This document shows, in pieces, positions 55,391-64,000 of a DNA stretch of 64,000 nucleotides. The translations under genes were made by a program, and so were the position numbers. Positions within the stretch are counted from its first letter, which is position 1, and every line of letters starts with the position of its first letter. The notes under the pieces were generated by a model. That model worked only from the letters and a program-made list of their open reading frames with translations. It was not told the origin of the DNA and made no database searches. This DNA comes from Bacteroidota bacterium (GTDB taxonomy: Bacteria > Bacteroidota > JABWAT01): the NCBI GenBank assembly GCA_020161835.1, contig JAIUNL010000013.1, positions 81,382 through 145,381 on the forward strand, written 5' to 3'.

Positions 55391-57487
55391 ATGGTAGTGA
55401 AAAAAGCATTAACCCTTTCTGACGGACGGATTCTTTCCATCGAAGCCGGCAAAGTTGCACGGCAGGCAAATGGTTCCGTTATGGTCAGTCTGGCCGACAC
55501 AGTGGTACTGGTTACCGTTTGTGCCAATGAGGGTGGCGGAGATAAGTTAGATTACTTCCCGCTTCAAGTTGAATTTCGTGAAAGAGCAAGTGCCGCTGGT
55601 AAGATCCCGGGTGGATTTTTCAAGCGTGAAGGCAAGCCTTCCGAAAAAGAAATTTTGTCAGCCCGTCTGATTGACCGGGCACTTCGTCCTTTGTTTCCTA
55701 ACGGTTACCGTGAAGAAACTCAGGTTGTTGCAACAGTTTTTTCCTCAGATCAGGAAAATGATGCAGATGTTTTGGGCGGAATTGGTGCTTCAGCAGCCCT
55801 GATTACTTCAGATATTCCGTTTAACGGACCTATCACTGAAGTCCGCGTGGGTCGTATTGACGGCGCATGGGTTGCTTTCCCAACTTTGACTCAATTAAAA
55901 TCTTCCGATTTTGATATGTCAATCGCCGGTTCAGATGATTCGATCGTCATGGTTGAAGGTGAAATGAGCCAGGTTTCTGAAGCTGAAGTTCTTGACGCAA
56001 TTAAGTTCGCCCATGAAACCATCAGAAAAGTAAATGCGCTCCAGAGAGAAGTTGCTGCTGAATATAACAAGCAAAAACGTGACCTGATCCTTCCTGAAGT
56101 TAATCAGGAACTCCTTGCTGAAGTGAAGGCTCTCTCCTTCCAACGGTTGTTTGATATTTATCACAAAGACACCACCAAGCAGGAACGCAATTCAGGCAAA
56201 AAAGCAGTTTATGTTGAAACTGAAGCAGCTTTAGCTGAAAAATATCCGGGTCTCGAAAAAACCATCCACAATTTTGTTCACGATTTCGAATATGAAATCA
56301 TGCGTGAAATGATTCTTTCCGAACAAAAACGTCTTGATGGCCGTGACCTTGTAACCATTCGCCCGATTTCTATTGAACTCGGCTTACTTCCAAGAACACA
56401 TGGTTCTGCACTCTTTACCCGTGGTGAAACTCAGTCATTGACTGCGGTTACCCTCGGTTCAAAAAAAGATGCTCAGACCATTGATGATCTGATGGGATCT
56501 GCAAACAAGCGTTTCATGCTTCATTATAACTTCCCTCCATTTTCAGTGGGCGAAGTTGGCCGGATGTCAGGCGTTGGCCGTCGTGAAGTCGGTCACGGAA
56601 ATCTTGCTGAACGTGCTGTTAAAAAGGTTGTTCCTGATGAAGCAACATTCCCTTATACACTCCGTGTCATTTCTGATATTCTTGAGTCAAACGGTTCTTC
56701 CTCAATGGCTACTGTCTGTGCAGCAACACTTGCATTGATGGATGCCGGCGTTCCGATCAAGAAACCGGTTGCAGGTATTGCAATGGGACTGATCAAGGAA
56801 GGCGATCGTTTTGCAATCCTTTCTGATATCCTCGGTGATGAAGATCATTTGGGCGATATGGACTTTAAGGTTGCCGGTACTTCTGATGGTATTACTGCCA
56901 TTCAGATGGACATCAAGATCACCGGTATTACTTATGAAATCATGGAAAAAGCTCTTGCTCAGGCAAAAGCCGGCCGTACCCATATTCTTGGACGGATGTT
57001 TGATTACATCACCACACCAAAATCTGAACTTTCAGCTTTTGCTCCCAGAATGTACACTATGTACGTTCCTACCGACACCATCGGTATGATCATCGGACCT
57101 GGCGGAAAAAATATCCGTGGCATTATTGAAGACTGCAAAGTTGAAATCAATATTGAAGATTCCGGTTTGGTTACCATTGCTGCTTCAAACAAAGAAGCTG
57201 CAGATGCTGCCATTCTTCGTATCAAATCCTCAGCCAGTATTTTTGAAATCGGCGAAGTATTTGACGGAATCGTGAAGAGAATCGTTAATTTCGGTGCTTT
57301 TGTTGAAATCGCACCCGGAAAAGAAGGTCTTCTCCATATTTCTGCAATTGATCATGGCCGTCCTGAACGCGTAGAAGACGTTCTTCAGGTTGGTGATGTG
57401 GTTCAGGTTAAACTGATGAAAATTGATGGACAGCGTTTGGAACTGAATCGCAAGATTCTGCTCCCTAAGCCAGAAAAACAGAACTAA
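55391..57487 (+). CDS. pnp: polyribonucleotide nucleotidyltransferase (PNPase)
   Basis: This 698-residue 3'-5' exoribonuclease degrades RNA by phosphorolysis as a trimer. The two RNase PH domains are seen at about 10-140 (FFKREGKPSEKEILSARLIDRALRPLF) and 305-530. The second has RPISIELGLLPRTHGSALFTRGETQ and the catalytic-core Asp run LGDEDHLGDMDFKVAGT. The KH domain has IGMIIGPGGKNIRGI and the S1 domain has GIVKRIVNFGAFVEIAPGKEGLLHIS. It ends shortly after the S1 domain without a long tail. A strong terminator follows. Confidence 0.98.
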   Translation: MVVKKALTLSDGRILSIEAGKVARQANGSVMVSLADTVVLVTVCANEGGGDKLDYFPLQVEFRERASAAGKIPGGFFKREGKPSEKEILSARLIDRALRPLFPNGYREETQVVATVFSSDQENDADVLGGIGASAALITSDIPFNGPITEVRVGRIDGAWVAFPTLTQLKSSDFDMSIAGSDDSIVMVEGEMSQVSEAEVLDAIKFAHETIRKVNALQREVAAEYNKQKRDLILPEVNQELLAEVKALSFQRLFDIYHKDTTKQERNSGKKAVYVETEAALAEKYPGLEKTIHNFVHDFEYEIMREMILSEQKRLDGRDLVTIRPISIELGLLPRTHGSALFTRGETQSLTAVTLGSKKDAQTIDDLMGSANKRFMLHYNFPPFSVGEVGRMSGVGRREVGHGNLAERAVKKVVPDEATFPYTLRVISDILESNGSSSMATVCAATLALMDAGVPIKKPVAGIAMGLIKEGDRFAILSDILGDEDHLGDMDFKVAGTSDGITAIQMDIKITGITYEIMEKALAQAKAGRTHILGRMFDYITTPKSELSAFAPRMYTMYVPTDTIGMIIGPGGKNIRGIIEDCKVEINIEDSGLVTIAASNKEAADAAILRIKSSASIFEIGEVFDGIVKRIVNFGAFVEIAPGKEGLLHISAIDHGRPERVEDVLQVGDVVQVKLMKIDGQRLELNRKILLPKPEKQN

Positions 57488-57510
57488 TCAGTACTGACAA
57501 GTGTTAATTG

Positions 57511-57542
57511 AAGGCTCGCCGGTAGTCGGCGGGCCTTTTTTT
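57511..57542 (+). terminator. intrinsic terminator after pnp
   Basis: AAGGCTCGCCG and CGGCGGGCCTT form an 11-bp stem with one G-U pair around the loop GTAGT, followed by more T residues. It ends 14 bases before the M16 gene, so that gene is expected to rely on read-through or a promoter overlapping the terminator. Confidence 0.92.
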
Positions 57543-57556
57543 ATTTCAGGAGAATC

Positions 57557-58789
57557 ATGACCGAGCACCGGAAGTTTATCCTTCCCAACGGAATAACCGT
57601 TTCTGCCGAAAAGCTTGATTACGCAAAGTCGGTTTTAATCAGTATCTGGGTTCTTGCTGGTTCCAGACATGAAAAACCCGAACTTTTTGGTATTTCACAT
57701 CTGCTTGAACACCTCGTCTTTAAAGGCACTCAATCCCGTAAAATTTATCATATTGCCAACGGAATTGAATCAGTTGGTGGCTATATCAATGCCATGACCG
57801 ATAAGGAATCAACCTGTTATTACGTCAGAATTCCTGCAGATCAGCTTGACAGGGGTTTAGATATTCTCACCGATCTTGTTTTTCATCCGGTTTTCAAGGC
57901 CACTGATCTTGAAAAGGAAAAGCAGGTTGTCATCGATGAACTGATGTCGGTTGAAGATAATCTTGAAGACTGGATCGGTGATGTTTTTGAAGAACAGGTT
58001 TTTGCAGGAACTGATCTTGCACATCCGGTTATCGGAACCCGTGAATCTGTTCAGGGCATCCAGTTAAAAGATATTGAAGAGCGGGCGAAGTTTCATCTTG
58101 ATCCATCCAAAATTCTGATAACCGTTTCTGGTCAGTTTAATTTTTCTGTTCTGGAAAAGAAACTGATTAAATACACCACTTTTTCATCTGTTTCAACTGT
58201 ACTACCAGGTGTTTCCATTCCTGCATCTGATTTAACCGGTGACATTCTTCTCAAAAAACCAGTCAATCAGAATCACCTTGTCATTGGCCGGAATGCTGCA
58301 GCCTTAAACGATGATAAATCATCAAGTTTGATGCTCATTAATGCAGTTTTGGGTGGCGGTATGAGTTCCCGGCTGAATCTGAAGATCAGGGAACGATACG
58401 GATTTTGTTACTCGATTTACTCTTTTACTTCCTTTTATTCTGATACGGGTGCCTTCGGAATTTATGCTGCCACCGACCCCGGAAAATTCGGTAAAATGGA
58501 AAGTCTCGTTAAAAAGGAATTAGATCTGCTTCAGAAAGACTCCCTTACCCCACGGGAATTCCGGCAGGTAAAGCAGTCACTTATTGGCAGCCTTGAGATT
58601 ACTTCAGAAAGTTTATCAAACCGTCATTCCATGATGGCAAAGTCAGAAGTTCATTATGGACGGTTTAAACCGTTTTCTGAACTGATTAAAGAAATAGCGG
58701 ACGTAACATCAGATCAGGTTCGTTCTTATCTGGATGAATACCCGCTTGATGGTAATCTGGTGAAAGTGATCATACAAGGTGAATCTTGA
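57557..58789 (+). CDS. M16 zinc metallopeptidase (processing-peptidase-like)
   Basis: A 410-residue pitrilysin-family peptidase with the zinc motif HLLEH (His48, Glu51, His52), the acidic region EKQVVIDELMSVEDN near 115-130, and the C-terminal Arg/Tyr region GGGMSSRLNLKIRERYGFCYSIYSF. It resembles the M16 protein encoded next to pnp and dut in many bacteria. Unlike the pair at 35403-38016 it has no inactive partner and may work as a homodimer. AGGAG precedes the ATG. Confidence 0.93.
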   Translation: MTEHRKFILPNGITVSAEKLDYAKSVLISIWVLAGSRHEKPELFGISHLLEHLVFKGTQSRKIYHIANGIESVGGYINAMTDKESTCYYVRIPADQLDRGLDILTDLVFHPVFKATDLEKEKQVVIDELMSVEDNLEDWIGDVFEEQVFAGTDLAHPVIGTRESVQGIQLKDIEERAKFHLDPSKILITVSGQFNFSVLEKKLIKYTTFSSVSTVLPGVSIPASDLTGDILLKKPVNQNHLVIGRNAAALNDDKSSSLMLINAVLGGGMSSRLNLKIRERYGFCYSIYSFTSFYSDTGAFGIYAATDPGKFGKMESLVKKELDLLQKDSLTPREFRQVKQSLIGSLEITSESLSNRHSMMAKSEVHYGRFKPFSELIKEIADVTSDQVRSYLDEYPLDGNLVKVIIQGES

Positions 58790-58852
58790 TTTTAGCACCG
58801 GACACTTTTATCTTGATAGTATGAAAATCGCCATCAAACAAAAGGAAAATTT

Positions 58853-59968
58853 ATGATTATCGGCGTTCCAAAAGAAATTAAAGTCATGGAAAACCGGGTT
58901 GGATTAACCCCTATGAACGTCCATGCATTGGTTCAGGCAGGTCACACTGTTTATGTTGAAAAAAAGGCTGGAGAAGGTTCAGGGTTTTCTGATACAGATT
59001 ACACATCAAATGGTGGAAACATTCTTTCAACACCCAAAGAAGTGTATGATATTGCTGATATGATCGTGAAAGTAAAAGAACCGATCAAACCTGAATATGC
59101 CCTGATTAAAAAAGGACAAATTCTCTTTACCTATTTCCATTTTGCTGCTTCAAAAGAACTGACGGATGCCATCATTCAATCTGGTGCTGTTGCCCTTGCT
59201 TATGAAACTGTTCAAAAGGCCGATAAAAGTTTGCCTTTACTGACGCCAATGTCAGAAGTTGCCGGTCGGATGGCCATACAGGAAGGTGCAAAATATCTTG
59301 AAAAAGCAATGGGTGGACGTGGTATTCTTCTTGGCGGTGTTCCCGGTGTTGCTCCGGCTTCGGTTGTCATTCTGGGTGGCGGTGTTGTGGGAATGAATGC
59401 AGCAAAGATTGCTGCCGGAATGGGTGCAGATGTGACCATTCTTGACCTGAATATCGATCAGATGCGTTACCTTGATGATATCATGCCTAAAAACGTGAAT
59501 ACACTCATGAGTAACTCTTATAATATCCGTCAGGCTGTTTTAAATGCTGATCTGGTTGTGGGTGCCGTTCTTCTGCCGGGTGCAAAAGCTCCAAAACTCG
59601 TAACCCGTGAAATGATCAGGGAAATGAAAAAAGGAGCAGTTGTTGTAGATGTTGCTGTTGATCAGGGCGGATGTATTGAAACCTGTACACCAACAACTCA
59701 CGAAAATCCGACTTTCATTATTGACGGTGTTGTTCATTATTGCGTAGCCAATATGCCGGGTGCTGTTCCGTTCACTTCAACTATTGCTTTGAATAATGCA
59801 ACTTTACCTTATACACTTCAGCTTGCCAAAAAAGGCTGGAAAAAAGCCTGTTTGGATAACAATGAACTTAAGCTTGGTTTGAATATTGTTGACGGAAAGG
59901 TTGTTTACGCTGGGGTTGCTGAAGCCTTCGGCTATCAATATGTTCCGGTTGAAACGGTTTTGGGATAA
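58853..59968 (+). CDS. ald: alanine dehydrogenase
   Basis: A 371-residue cytoplasmic NAD-dependent enzyme, the usual Ald length, interconverting L-alanine and pyruvate plus ammonia. It begins [19 protein letters not shown] with the substrate Arg. The Lys and His of the active site fall in VKVKEP and FTYFHFAA. The Rossmann loop is [37 protein letters not shown] and the late [21 protein letters not shown] are family signatures. Lysine-making saccharopine relatives are excluded by this pattern. Confidence 0.97.
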   Translation: MIIGVPKEIKVMENRVGLTPMNVHALVQAGHTVYVEKKAGEGSGFSDTDYTSNGGNILSTPKEVYDIADMIVKVKEPIKPEYALIKKGQILFTYFHFAASKELTDAIIQSGAVALAYETVQKADKSLPLLTPMSEVAGRMAIQEGAKYLEKAMGGRGILLGGVPGVAPASVVILGGGVVGMNAAKIAAGMGADVTILDLNIDQMRYLDDIMPKNVNTLMSNSYNIRQAVLNADLVVGAVLLPGAKAPKLVTREMIREMKKGAVVVDVAVDQGGCIETCTPTTHENPTFIIDGVVHYCVANMPGAVPFTSTIALNNATLPYTLQLAKKGWKKACLDNNELKLGLNIVDGKVVYAGVAEAFGYQYVPVETVLG

Positions 59969-59979
59969 AGGAAAATTTC

Positions 59980-60432
59980 ATGCAGGTTATTTCACTTCAA
60001 TTAAAACCACTCGACCACTTTGGTGATCTGGAACTACCGTCCTATGCCACACCCGGTTCTGCCGGAATGGATTTACGGGCTGCGGTTCAGGATGAAGTTA
60101 CCCTGAAACCGGGTGAAAGAAAAGTGATCCCCTGTGGTTTTTCGATGGAATTACCTGCAGGATTTGAAGCTCAGGTCAGACCCAGAAGCGGTTTGGCTGC
60201 AAAAAATGGAATTACCGTCTTAAATACTCCCGGAACCATTGATTCTGATTATCGTGGCGAAGTGATGGTTATCCTGATTAATCTTGGTCAAGACCCATTT
60301 CTCATCCATCGTGGCGACCGGATTGCACAAATGGTGATTGCACCGGTTACCCGTGCAGAAATTTCAGTTTCCGGCACGTTAAGTGACACCCATCGCGGAG
60401 AAGGTGGATTTGGCCATACCGGGAAAAAATGA
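59980..60432 (+). CDS. dut: dUTP diphosphatase (dUTPase)
   Basis: The 150-residue trimeric dUTPase hydrolyses dUTP to dUMP and pyrophosphate. The five motifs are [41 protein letters not shown] (with the uracil-binding hairpin continuing [10 protein letters not shown]), [10 protein letters not shown] and, at the C-terminus, [12 protein letters not shown], the flexible Gly-rich P-loop-like motif. The last 50 bases overlap the start of the deacetylase gene in another frame. Confidence 0.98.
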   Translation: MQVISLQLKPLDHFGDLELPSYATPGSAGMDLRAAVQDEVTLKPGERKVIPCGFSMELPAGFEAQVRPRSGLAAKNGITVLNTPGTIDSDYRGEVMVILINLGQDPFLIHRGDRIAQMVIAPVTRAEISVSGTLSDTHRGEGGFGHTGKK

Positions 60433-61153
60433 GGTCATTCTCGGTTTTCACGATATTTGTGATCAGTTTGACTGGTCAGTAAATTCAATCCGGTTTGAAA
60501 AATTTCGTCAGTTTGCTGAAATTCTTAATGCCGAAAAGAATGGTCAGGTCAGGTTTCTTTTTGATGATGGATTTGAATCCATTGCAATACTTGCGAATTC
60601 AAATCCAGCTCTTTTCTTGCCATTTCGTCCTGCATTGAGCATTATAACCTCACAAATCGGCGGGACAAGTGTTTGGGATCGGCGACCTGGCGGAACCGGG
60701 AAAAATCATATCAACAGGGAACAACTCAGAACCCTTTCTGAATCAGGTTGGGAAATCGTTTCCCACACACATTCTCATCTGGCTTTAGACTGGCTCAGCC
60801 CTGAACAAATTAATAAAGAACTTGCCGGTTCTGCAAAAATTCTTGAAGATATAATCGGAAAACCAGTAGTATCCTTATCTTTTCCGTTCGGCAGGTTTAA
60901 TCAAAAAGTAGAAGAAATAGCTATTGAATCCGGATTTACCACTTTTTATTCAAACCGGAAAGGTTCGAACGGTGTAAATCGTGTTTATTCTGTTTACCGG
61001 TGGGATTCAACCAACCAGCTCATGCAAAAAGTCAGGCATGGCAGAGTTGAATCTGCACGTTTAAAGTTAATCAATTTGTTTTCTGCCGGCACTGTTTGGG
61101 TGCAGGCCGTTAACGGCTTATATTCTGAACCCAAATCGAATCAAAATGTCTGA
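60383..61153 (+). CDS. polysaccharide deacetylase (NodB-like)
   Basis: A 256-residue carbohydrate esterase family 4 type protein. The metal and catalytic motifs are FLFDDGFES (two Asp) and VSHTHSH (two His), with FPFGRFN as the later Arg/Trp-type motif. The start is uncertain. GTG 60383 overlaps dut by 50 bases; GTG 60404, with AGAAG just ahead, would overlap by 29. No signal peptide is visible, so it may be cytoplasmic and act on a lipid-linked sugar, or be an orphan enzyme. It overlaps the next gene by eight bases. Confidence 0.85.
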   Translation: MTPIAEKVDLAIPGKNEVILGFHDICDQFDWSVNSIRFEKFRQFAEILNAEKNGQVRFLFDDGFESIAILANSNPALFLPFRPALSIITSQIGGTSVWDRRPGGTGKNHINREQLRTLSESGWEIVSHTHSHLALDWLSPEQINKELAGSAKILEDIIGKPVVSLSFPFGRFNQKVEEIAIESGFTTFYSNRKGSNGVNRVYSVYRWDSTNQLMQKVRHGRVESARLKLINLFSAGTVWVQAVNGLYSEPKSNQNV

Positions 61154-62411
61154 TCAAAAGCCTCAACCCAATTCTGATAAGCCCGATTTTCAACTTACTG
61201 TCAGCAGTTTGCTTTCTCTGGTCACCTTAATTGGCGTCTCCGGAATTTTATTTTTTATTGCCTACAGTGAACCCATTTCGGCAGGTCCGTTCATGTTTTC
61301 AGCTGTTGCATTTATCCTGACCTGGCCAATCAGACAACATCCTGTTGCGAAGAGTCTGCTCTATGCATTCGCTTTTGTTCTTTTATATTACATCATTTCA
61401 GAGCTCAGGGTTGTTCTCATTCCCTTTGTTGTTTCGTTTATGATTGCCTACCTGATGGCTCCGGTTATGGAATGGCTGAGACGGTTTAAAATTCCTTCTG
61501 CAGTTGCAGCCTTGCTTGTCACCCTGATTTTCTTCGGAATCCTGATCTTTTCTGTTATTCTGATTGGTCCGATTGTTGGGGAACAGGCCAAATCACTTGC
61601 CAATCAATGGACGTCAATCCACAATTTTATACCGAATCTGCTCAATGAACCTGAGATCCGGAAAGTTATTCTGGGTTTTGGAATTGACCCAAATGTTATC
61701 AGTTATAAATACACCCAAGTTTTTTTACCTGCAATTGAGAATTCATTTTTTAATTCAGAAGGCTTGATTTCAAGTGTGCCAATGATGGCAAGTATTATTA
61801 TCAACACGATTATTTCGCTGATTTTTCTACCTTTTCTGCTTTTTTATTTTATGCGTGATTTTGAAGATTTGGTTGGTCGGTTCCGGGGTTTGATTCCTGA
61901 TGAAAAACTGGGTTTTGCTGAATACCACAGCCGTAAACTTCAAAGAATTATTGCAACTTATGTACGTGGACAATTATTGATTGCACTTATTGGCGCTGCA
62001 ATGTGTTTGGTTCCATTTTTAATTTTTTCTGTTCCCTATGCGCTTGTTTTGGCTATCGGGTTTTTGATTTTCAGTTTAATCCCTTACGTTGGGGTCATAC
62101 TGATGTTAATTCTAGGCGTTTTATTCAGTTCTACATCACCTGATTTTGGTTTTCATGCAACGGTTATCGGAATAACTTTTCTGACTGTAACCGGTATTCA
62201 GAATTTTGTTCTGACCCCAAAAATATTGGGAGATCAGGTTGGATTGCATCCTGTTTTTCTGATTTTATCCATTTCTATTTTCGGGTATTTTCTGGGTGCA
62301 CTTGGCATGTTGATTGCCATTCCGTTAACCGCCGCCATAAATGTTTATTTCAAAGATTGGCTGGCAACAAAGAACAGACAATTTGCTGAACGCCAGGGAA
62401 TTAACCAGTGA
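61146..62411 (+). CDS. AI-2E/PerM family transporter
   Basis: A 421-residue membrane protein with about eight helices. The family core is clear: VVLIPFVVSFMIAYLMAPVMEWL, a middle segment FLPFLLFYFMRDFEDL, and the C-terminal QNFVLTPKILGDQVGLHPVF, with LGALGMLIAIPLTAAINV. Members have been linked to autoinducer-2 export and to Na+/H+ antiport; the substrate here is unknown. The stop is followed within bases by a palindromic element. Confidence 0.92.
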   Translation: MSDQKPQPNSDKPDFQLTVSSLLSLVTLIGVSGILFFIAYSEPISAGPFMFSAVAFILTWPIRQHPVAKSLLYAFAFVLLYYIISELRVVLIPFVVSFMIAYLMAPVMEWLRRFKIPSAVAALLVTLIFFGILIFSVILIGPIVGEQAKSLANQWTSIHNFIPNLLNEPEIRKVILGFGIDPNVISYKYTQVFLPAIENSFFNSEGLISSVPMMASIIINTIISLIFLPFLLFYFMRDFEDLVGRFRGLIPDEKLGFAEYHSRKLQRIIATYVRGQLLIALIGAAMCLVPFLIFSVPYALVLAIGFLIFSLIPYVGVILMLILGVLFSSTSPDFGFHATVIGITFLTVTGIQNFVLTPKILGDQVGLHPVFLILSISIFGYFLGALGMLIAIPLTAAINVYFKDWLATKNRQFAERQGINQ

Positions 62412-62417
62412 CAAGTG

Positions 62418-62525
62418 GTAAGTTTCAGGGCATCTCTAAAAACCTCTACTAATGTCATCCTCAACTTGATTTGGGATCCATTATAAGGAAATAAAAGAGG
62501 TTTTTAGAGATGCCCTGTAACTTAT
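62418..62525. mobile_element. MITE-like palindromic element without coding capacity
   Basis: Perfect 21-bp inverted repeats lie at 62427-62447 and 62496-62516 (outer end AGGGCATCTC). They extend outward to nearly 30 bp with two mismatches. The copies are separated by 48 bases containing a second REP-like motif, GTCATCCTCAACTTGATTTG. The whole is flanked by 11-bp direct repeats AGTGACAAGTG at 62407-62417 and 62527-62537. Terminal inverted repeats, possible target duplication and the absence of genes fit a miniature inverted-repeat transposable element or the ends of a lost insertion sequence. Confidence 0.65.
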
Positions 62526-62617
62526 AAGTGACAAGTGAAATGCATAACTTCCCCAAATAATCAACTTTCTTATCGCACATTCTGATTTTTTATGTTTTTT
62601 AGGACTACAAATTTTTT

Positions 62618-63940
62618 ATGAGTTTACCAGTAATTGCTATTGTCGGCCGCCCCAATGTTGGAAAGTCGACCCTTTTTAATCGTTTACTTGGCCGCCGTGA
62701 GGCTATCGTTCATGATATGCCGGGCGTAACCCGTGACCGTCACGTTGCTGATGGTGAATGGGCCGGGAAAGCCTTCACTTTGATTGATACAGGCGGATTT
62801 GTCCCTGAAAGCAAAGATGATATGGAAGTCGCCATCAGAGAACAATCCCGCCTTGCTATTGCGCAGGCAGATCATATTGTTTTTGTGGTGGATGTTCAAA
62901 CCGGAATTACCCGGCATGATGAAGCCATCGCTGATGAACTTAGAAAATCAGAGAAAAAAGTAACCGTCTGCGTTAATAAAGTTGACGACAACAATAAACT
63001 TGTTGATACCCACGTGTTCATCCGGCTTGGTTTAGGCGAACCCTACGGACTTTCTGCTGGTTTGGGTTACCGGATTGGTGATTTTCTGGATTTAATCACT
63101 GAAGACACCGGAAACCGGGAAGTTGTAGAAGATGAAAGATTAAAGCTTGCGGTTGTGGGGCGTCCGAACGTTGGTAAATCTTCTTTTGTAAATGCAATTC
63201 TGGGTGAAGACAGACAAATTGTAAGTCCGGTTTCGGGCACAACCCGTGATTCAATTGATACGGTTCTTAAATATTACAGTCAGGAAATCGTGCTGATTGA
63301 TACCGCCGGTCTACGCAAAAAGGCAAAGGTAACTGAATCGGTTGAATTTTTCTCAAATGTAAGAACCCAGCGGGCAATGGAACGGTCTGATGTCGTTGTT
63401 CTTTTGGTGGATGCCCAGGAAGGATTGCTTGATCAGGATATGCGGATCATTGTAGAATCTGTGAAACTGGGTCGTGGATTGGTTTTATGTGTGAATAAAT
63501 GGGATCTTCTTGAAAAGGACAATAAAACCTACAAAACATTTGAAGATGATATCCGGAAAAAACTGGGAACCAACGCTTTTATTCCAATTTTGTTCATCAG
63601 TGCCCTTACCAAACAACGAATTTACAAAGTCATTGATCTTGCCAAACAGGTTCAGGCTGATCGTGGAAGAAAAATACCAACTTCTAAATTGAATGAGTTT
63701 TTCCTTCCGGTTATTCAAAAAACACCACCTCCGGCAGTTCAGGCCAAGGAAATCAGAATCAAGTATGTGACTCAGGTTAGTATTAATCCACCTGTAATTG
63801 CTTTTTTCACTAATCACTCAAAGTTGATTCCTGATAGTTATAAGCGATTTATGGACCGGTCATTCCGTGAGCATTTTGGTTTTGCAGGAGTTCCGGTTCG
63901 CTTTGTATTTAAGGAAAAGAACAAAAAACAGGACAAATGA
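62618..63940 (+). CDS. der: ribosome-associated GTPase Der (EngA)
   Basis: This essential 440-residue double GTPase is needed for 50S subunit assembly. The first G domain has GRPNVGKSTLFNRL, GVTRDRH, DTGGF and NKVD. The second has GRPNVGKSSFVNAI, GTTRDSID, DTAGLRKKAKV and NKWDLLEK. The C-terminal KH-like domain carries IRIKYVTQVSINPP and FTNHSKLIPDSYKRFMDRSFREHFGF. Length and order are standard. It overlaps the next gene by four bases (ATGA). Confidence 0.98.
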   Translation: MSLPVIAIVGRPNVGKSTLFNRLLGRREAIVHDMPGVTRDRHVADGEWAGKAFTLIDTGGFVPESKDDMEVAIREQSRLAIAQADHIVFVVDVQTGITRHDEAIADELRKSEKKVTVCVNKVDDNNKLVDTHVFIRLGLGEPYGLSAGLGYRIGDFLDLITEDTGNREVVEDERLKLAVVGRPNVGKSSFVNAILGEDRQIVSPVSGTTRDSIDTVLKYYSQEIVLIDTAGLRKKAKVTESVEFFSNVRTQRAMERSDVVVLLVDAQEGLLDQDMRIIVESVKLGRGLVLCVNKWDLLEKDNKTYKTFEDDIRKKLGTNAFIPILFISALTKQRIYKVIDLAKQVQADRGRKIPTSKLNEFFLPVIQKTPPPAVQAKEIRIKYVTQVSINPPVIAFFTNHSKLIPDSYKRFMDRSFREHFGFAGVPVRFVFKEKNKKQDK

Positions 63941-64000
63941 AAAAAGATCCGGTTGTCATTGTTGGCGGGGTTGCAGCCGGAACATCAGCGGCAGCATATC
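63937..64000 (+). CDS. FAD-dependent oxidoreductase, N-terminal fragment (cut by window edge)
   Basis: From ATG 63937 the frame reads MKKDPVVIVGGVAAGTSAAA to the window end. The VGGVAAG dinucleotide-binding loop followed by SAAA is typical of the CoA-disulfide reductase/NADH oxidase branch of pyridine nucleotide-disulfide oxidoreductases. The start overlaps the der stop. Only 21 residues are visible, so the specific enzyme is not determined. Confidence 0.75.
   Translation, partial: MKKDPVVIVGGVAAGTSAAAY

Noticed and set aside
62427..62516. Intrinsic terminator between the transporter gene and der
   Set aside because: The arms are 48 bases apart and no T tract follows; the flanking direct repeats favour a mobile element.

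Overview
The window is ordinary bacterial chromosome. Two proteins (SGNH hydrolase at 11028, subtilisin at 39031) end in type IX secretion sorting domains. With the two giant beta-propeller histidine kinases, the cluster of SurA-type chaperones, the alpha-2-macroglobulin lipoprotein and the many lipoproteins, this points to a Gram-negative member of the Bacteroidota/FCB superphylum. The YPNPFNPTT-type tail of the subtilisin is common in lineages such as Ignavibacteria, Balneolia, Rhodothermia and Calditrichota, but I cannot place it further. Several genes start with TTG, GTG or even CTG behind good Shine-Dalgarno sequences. There are no rRNA or tRNA genes, no complete insertion sequence and no CRISPR.

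Layout. (1) 1-7203, minus strand: an operon of two reg_prop/Y_Y_Y sensor histidine kinases followed by the first codons of a response regulator. (2) 7314-11000, minus: full-length B12-dependent methionine synthase. (3) 11028-13427, plus: a secreted SGNH hydrolase and a membrane acyltransferase-3 protein, plausibly an acyl-modification pair. (4) 13946-30950: a surface-polysaccharide locus, visibly more AT-rich than its flanks. It holds a Wzz-like chain-length protein, a GDPD-family lipoprotein, TagD-like and TagB/TagF-like glycerol-phosphate enzymes, a flippase, a Wzy/WaaL-like protein, a run of glycosyltransferases, a hexapeptide acyltransferase, a methyltransferase with no conventional start codon and a Wzi-like barrel. 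Facing them on the minus strand are a TagA/WecG-like GT26 enzyme, a GT4 enzyme and a small unknown. (5) 31115-45586, plus: envelope protein quality control (two PpiC/SurA proteins and one SurA-like protein without a recognisable PPIase core), an active/inactive M16 peptidase pair, a MoxR ATPase, a secreted subtilisin, a MacB-like permease, an SDR, an M1 aminopeptidase and a response regulator, closed by a bidirectional terminator. (6) 45628-51066, minus: giant alpha-2-macroglobulin lipoprotein. (7) 51317-64000, plus: Prc-like protease, two tandem PAP2 phosphatases, then the housekeeping block rpsO, pnp, M16 peptidase, ald, dut, polysaccharide deacetylase, PerM-like transporter, der and the start of a flavoprotein.

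Most notable points. The polysaccharide locus carries three teichoic-acid-type enzyme families (TagA/WecG, TagD, TagB/F) plus a GDPD lipoprotein, suggesting a glycerol-phosphate-containing surface polymer in a Gram-negative cell. A GT2-GT4 gene pair has been tandemly duplicated, and the second GT2 survives only as a 5'-truncated remnant. The methyltransferase at 26619 appears to start at CTG. Two large palindromic, MITE/REP-like elements sit at 54632-54694 and 62418-62525. I see no clearly new defence or mobile system; the glycerol-phosphate polysaccharide locus is the best candidate for unusual biology.
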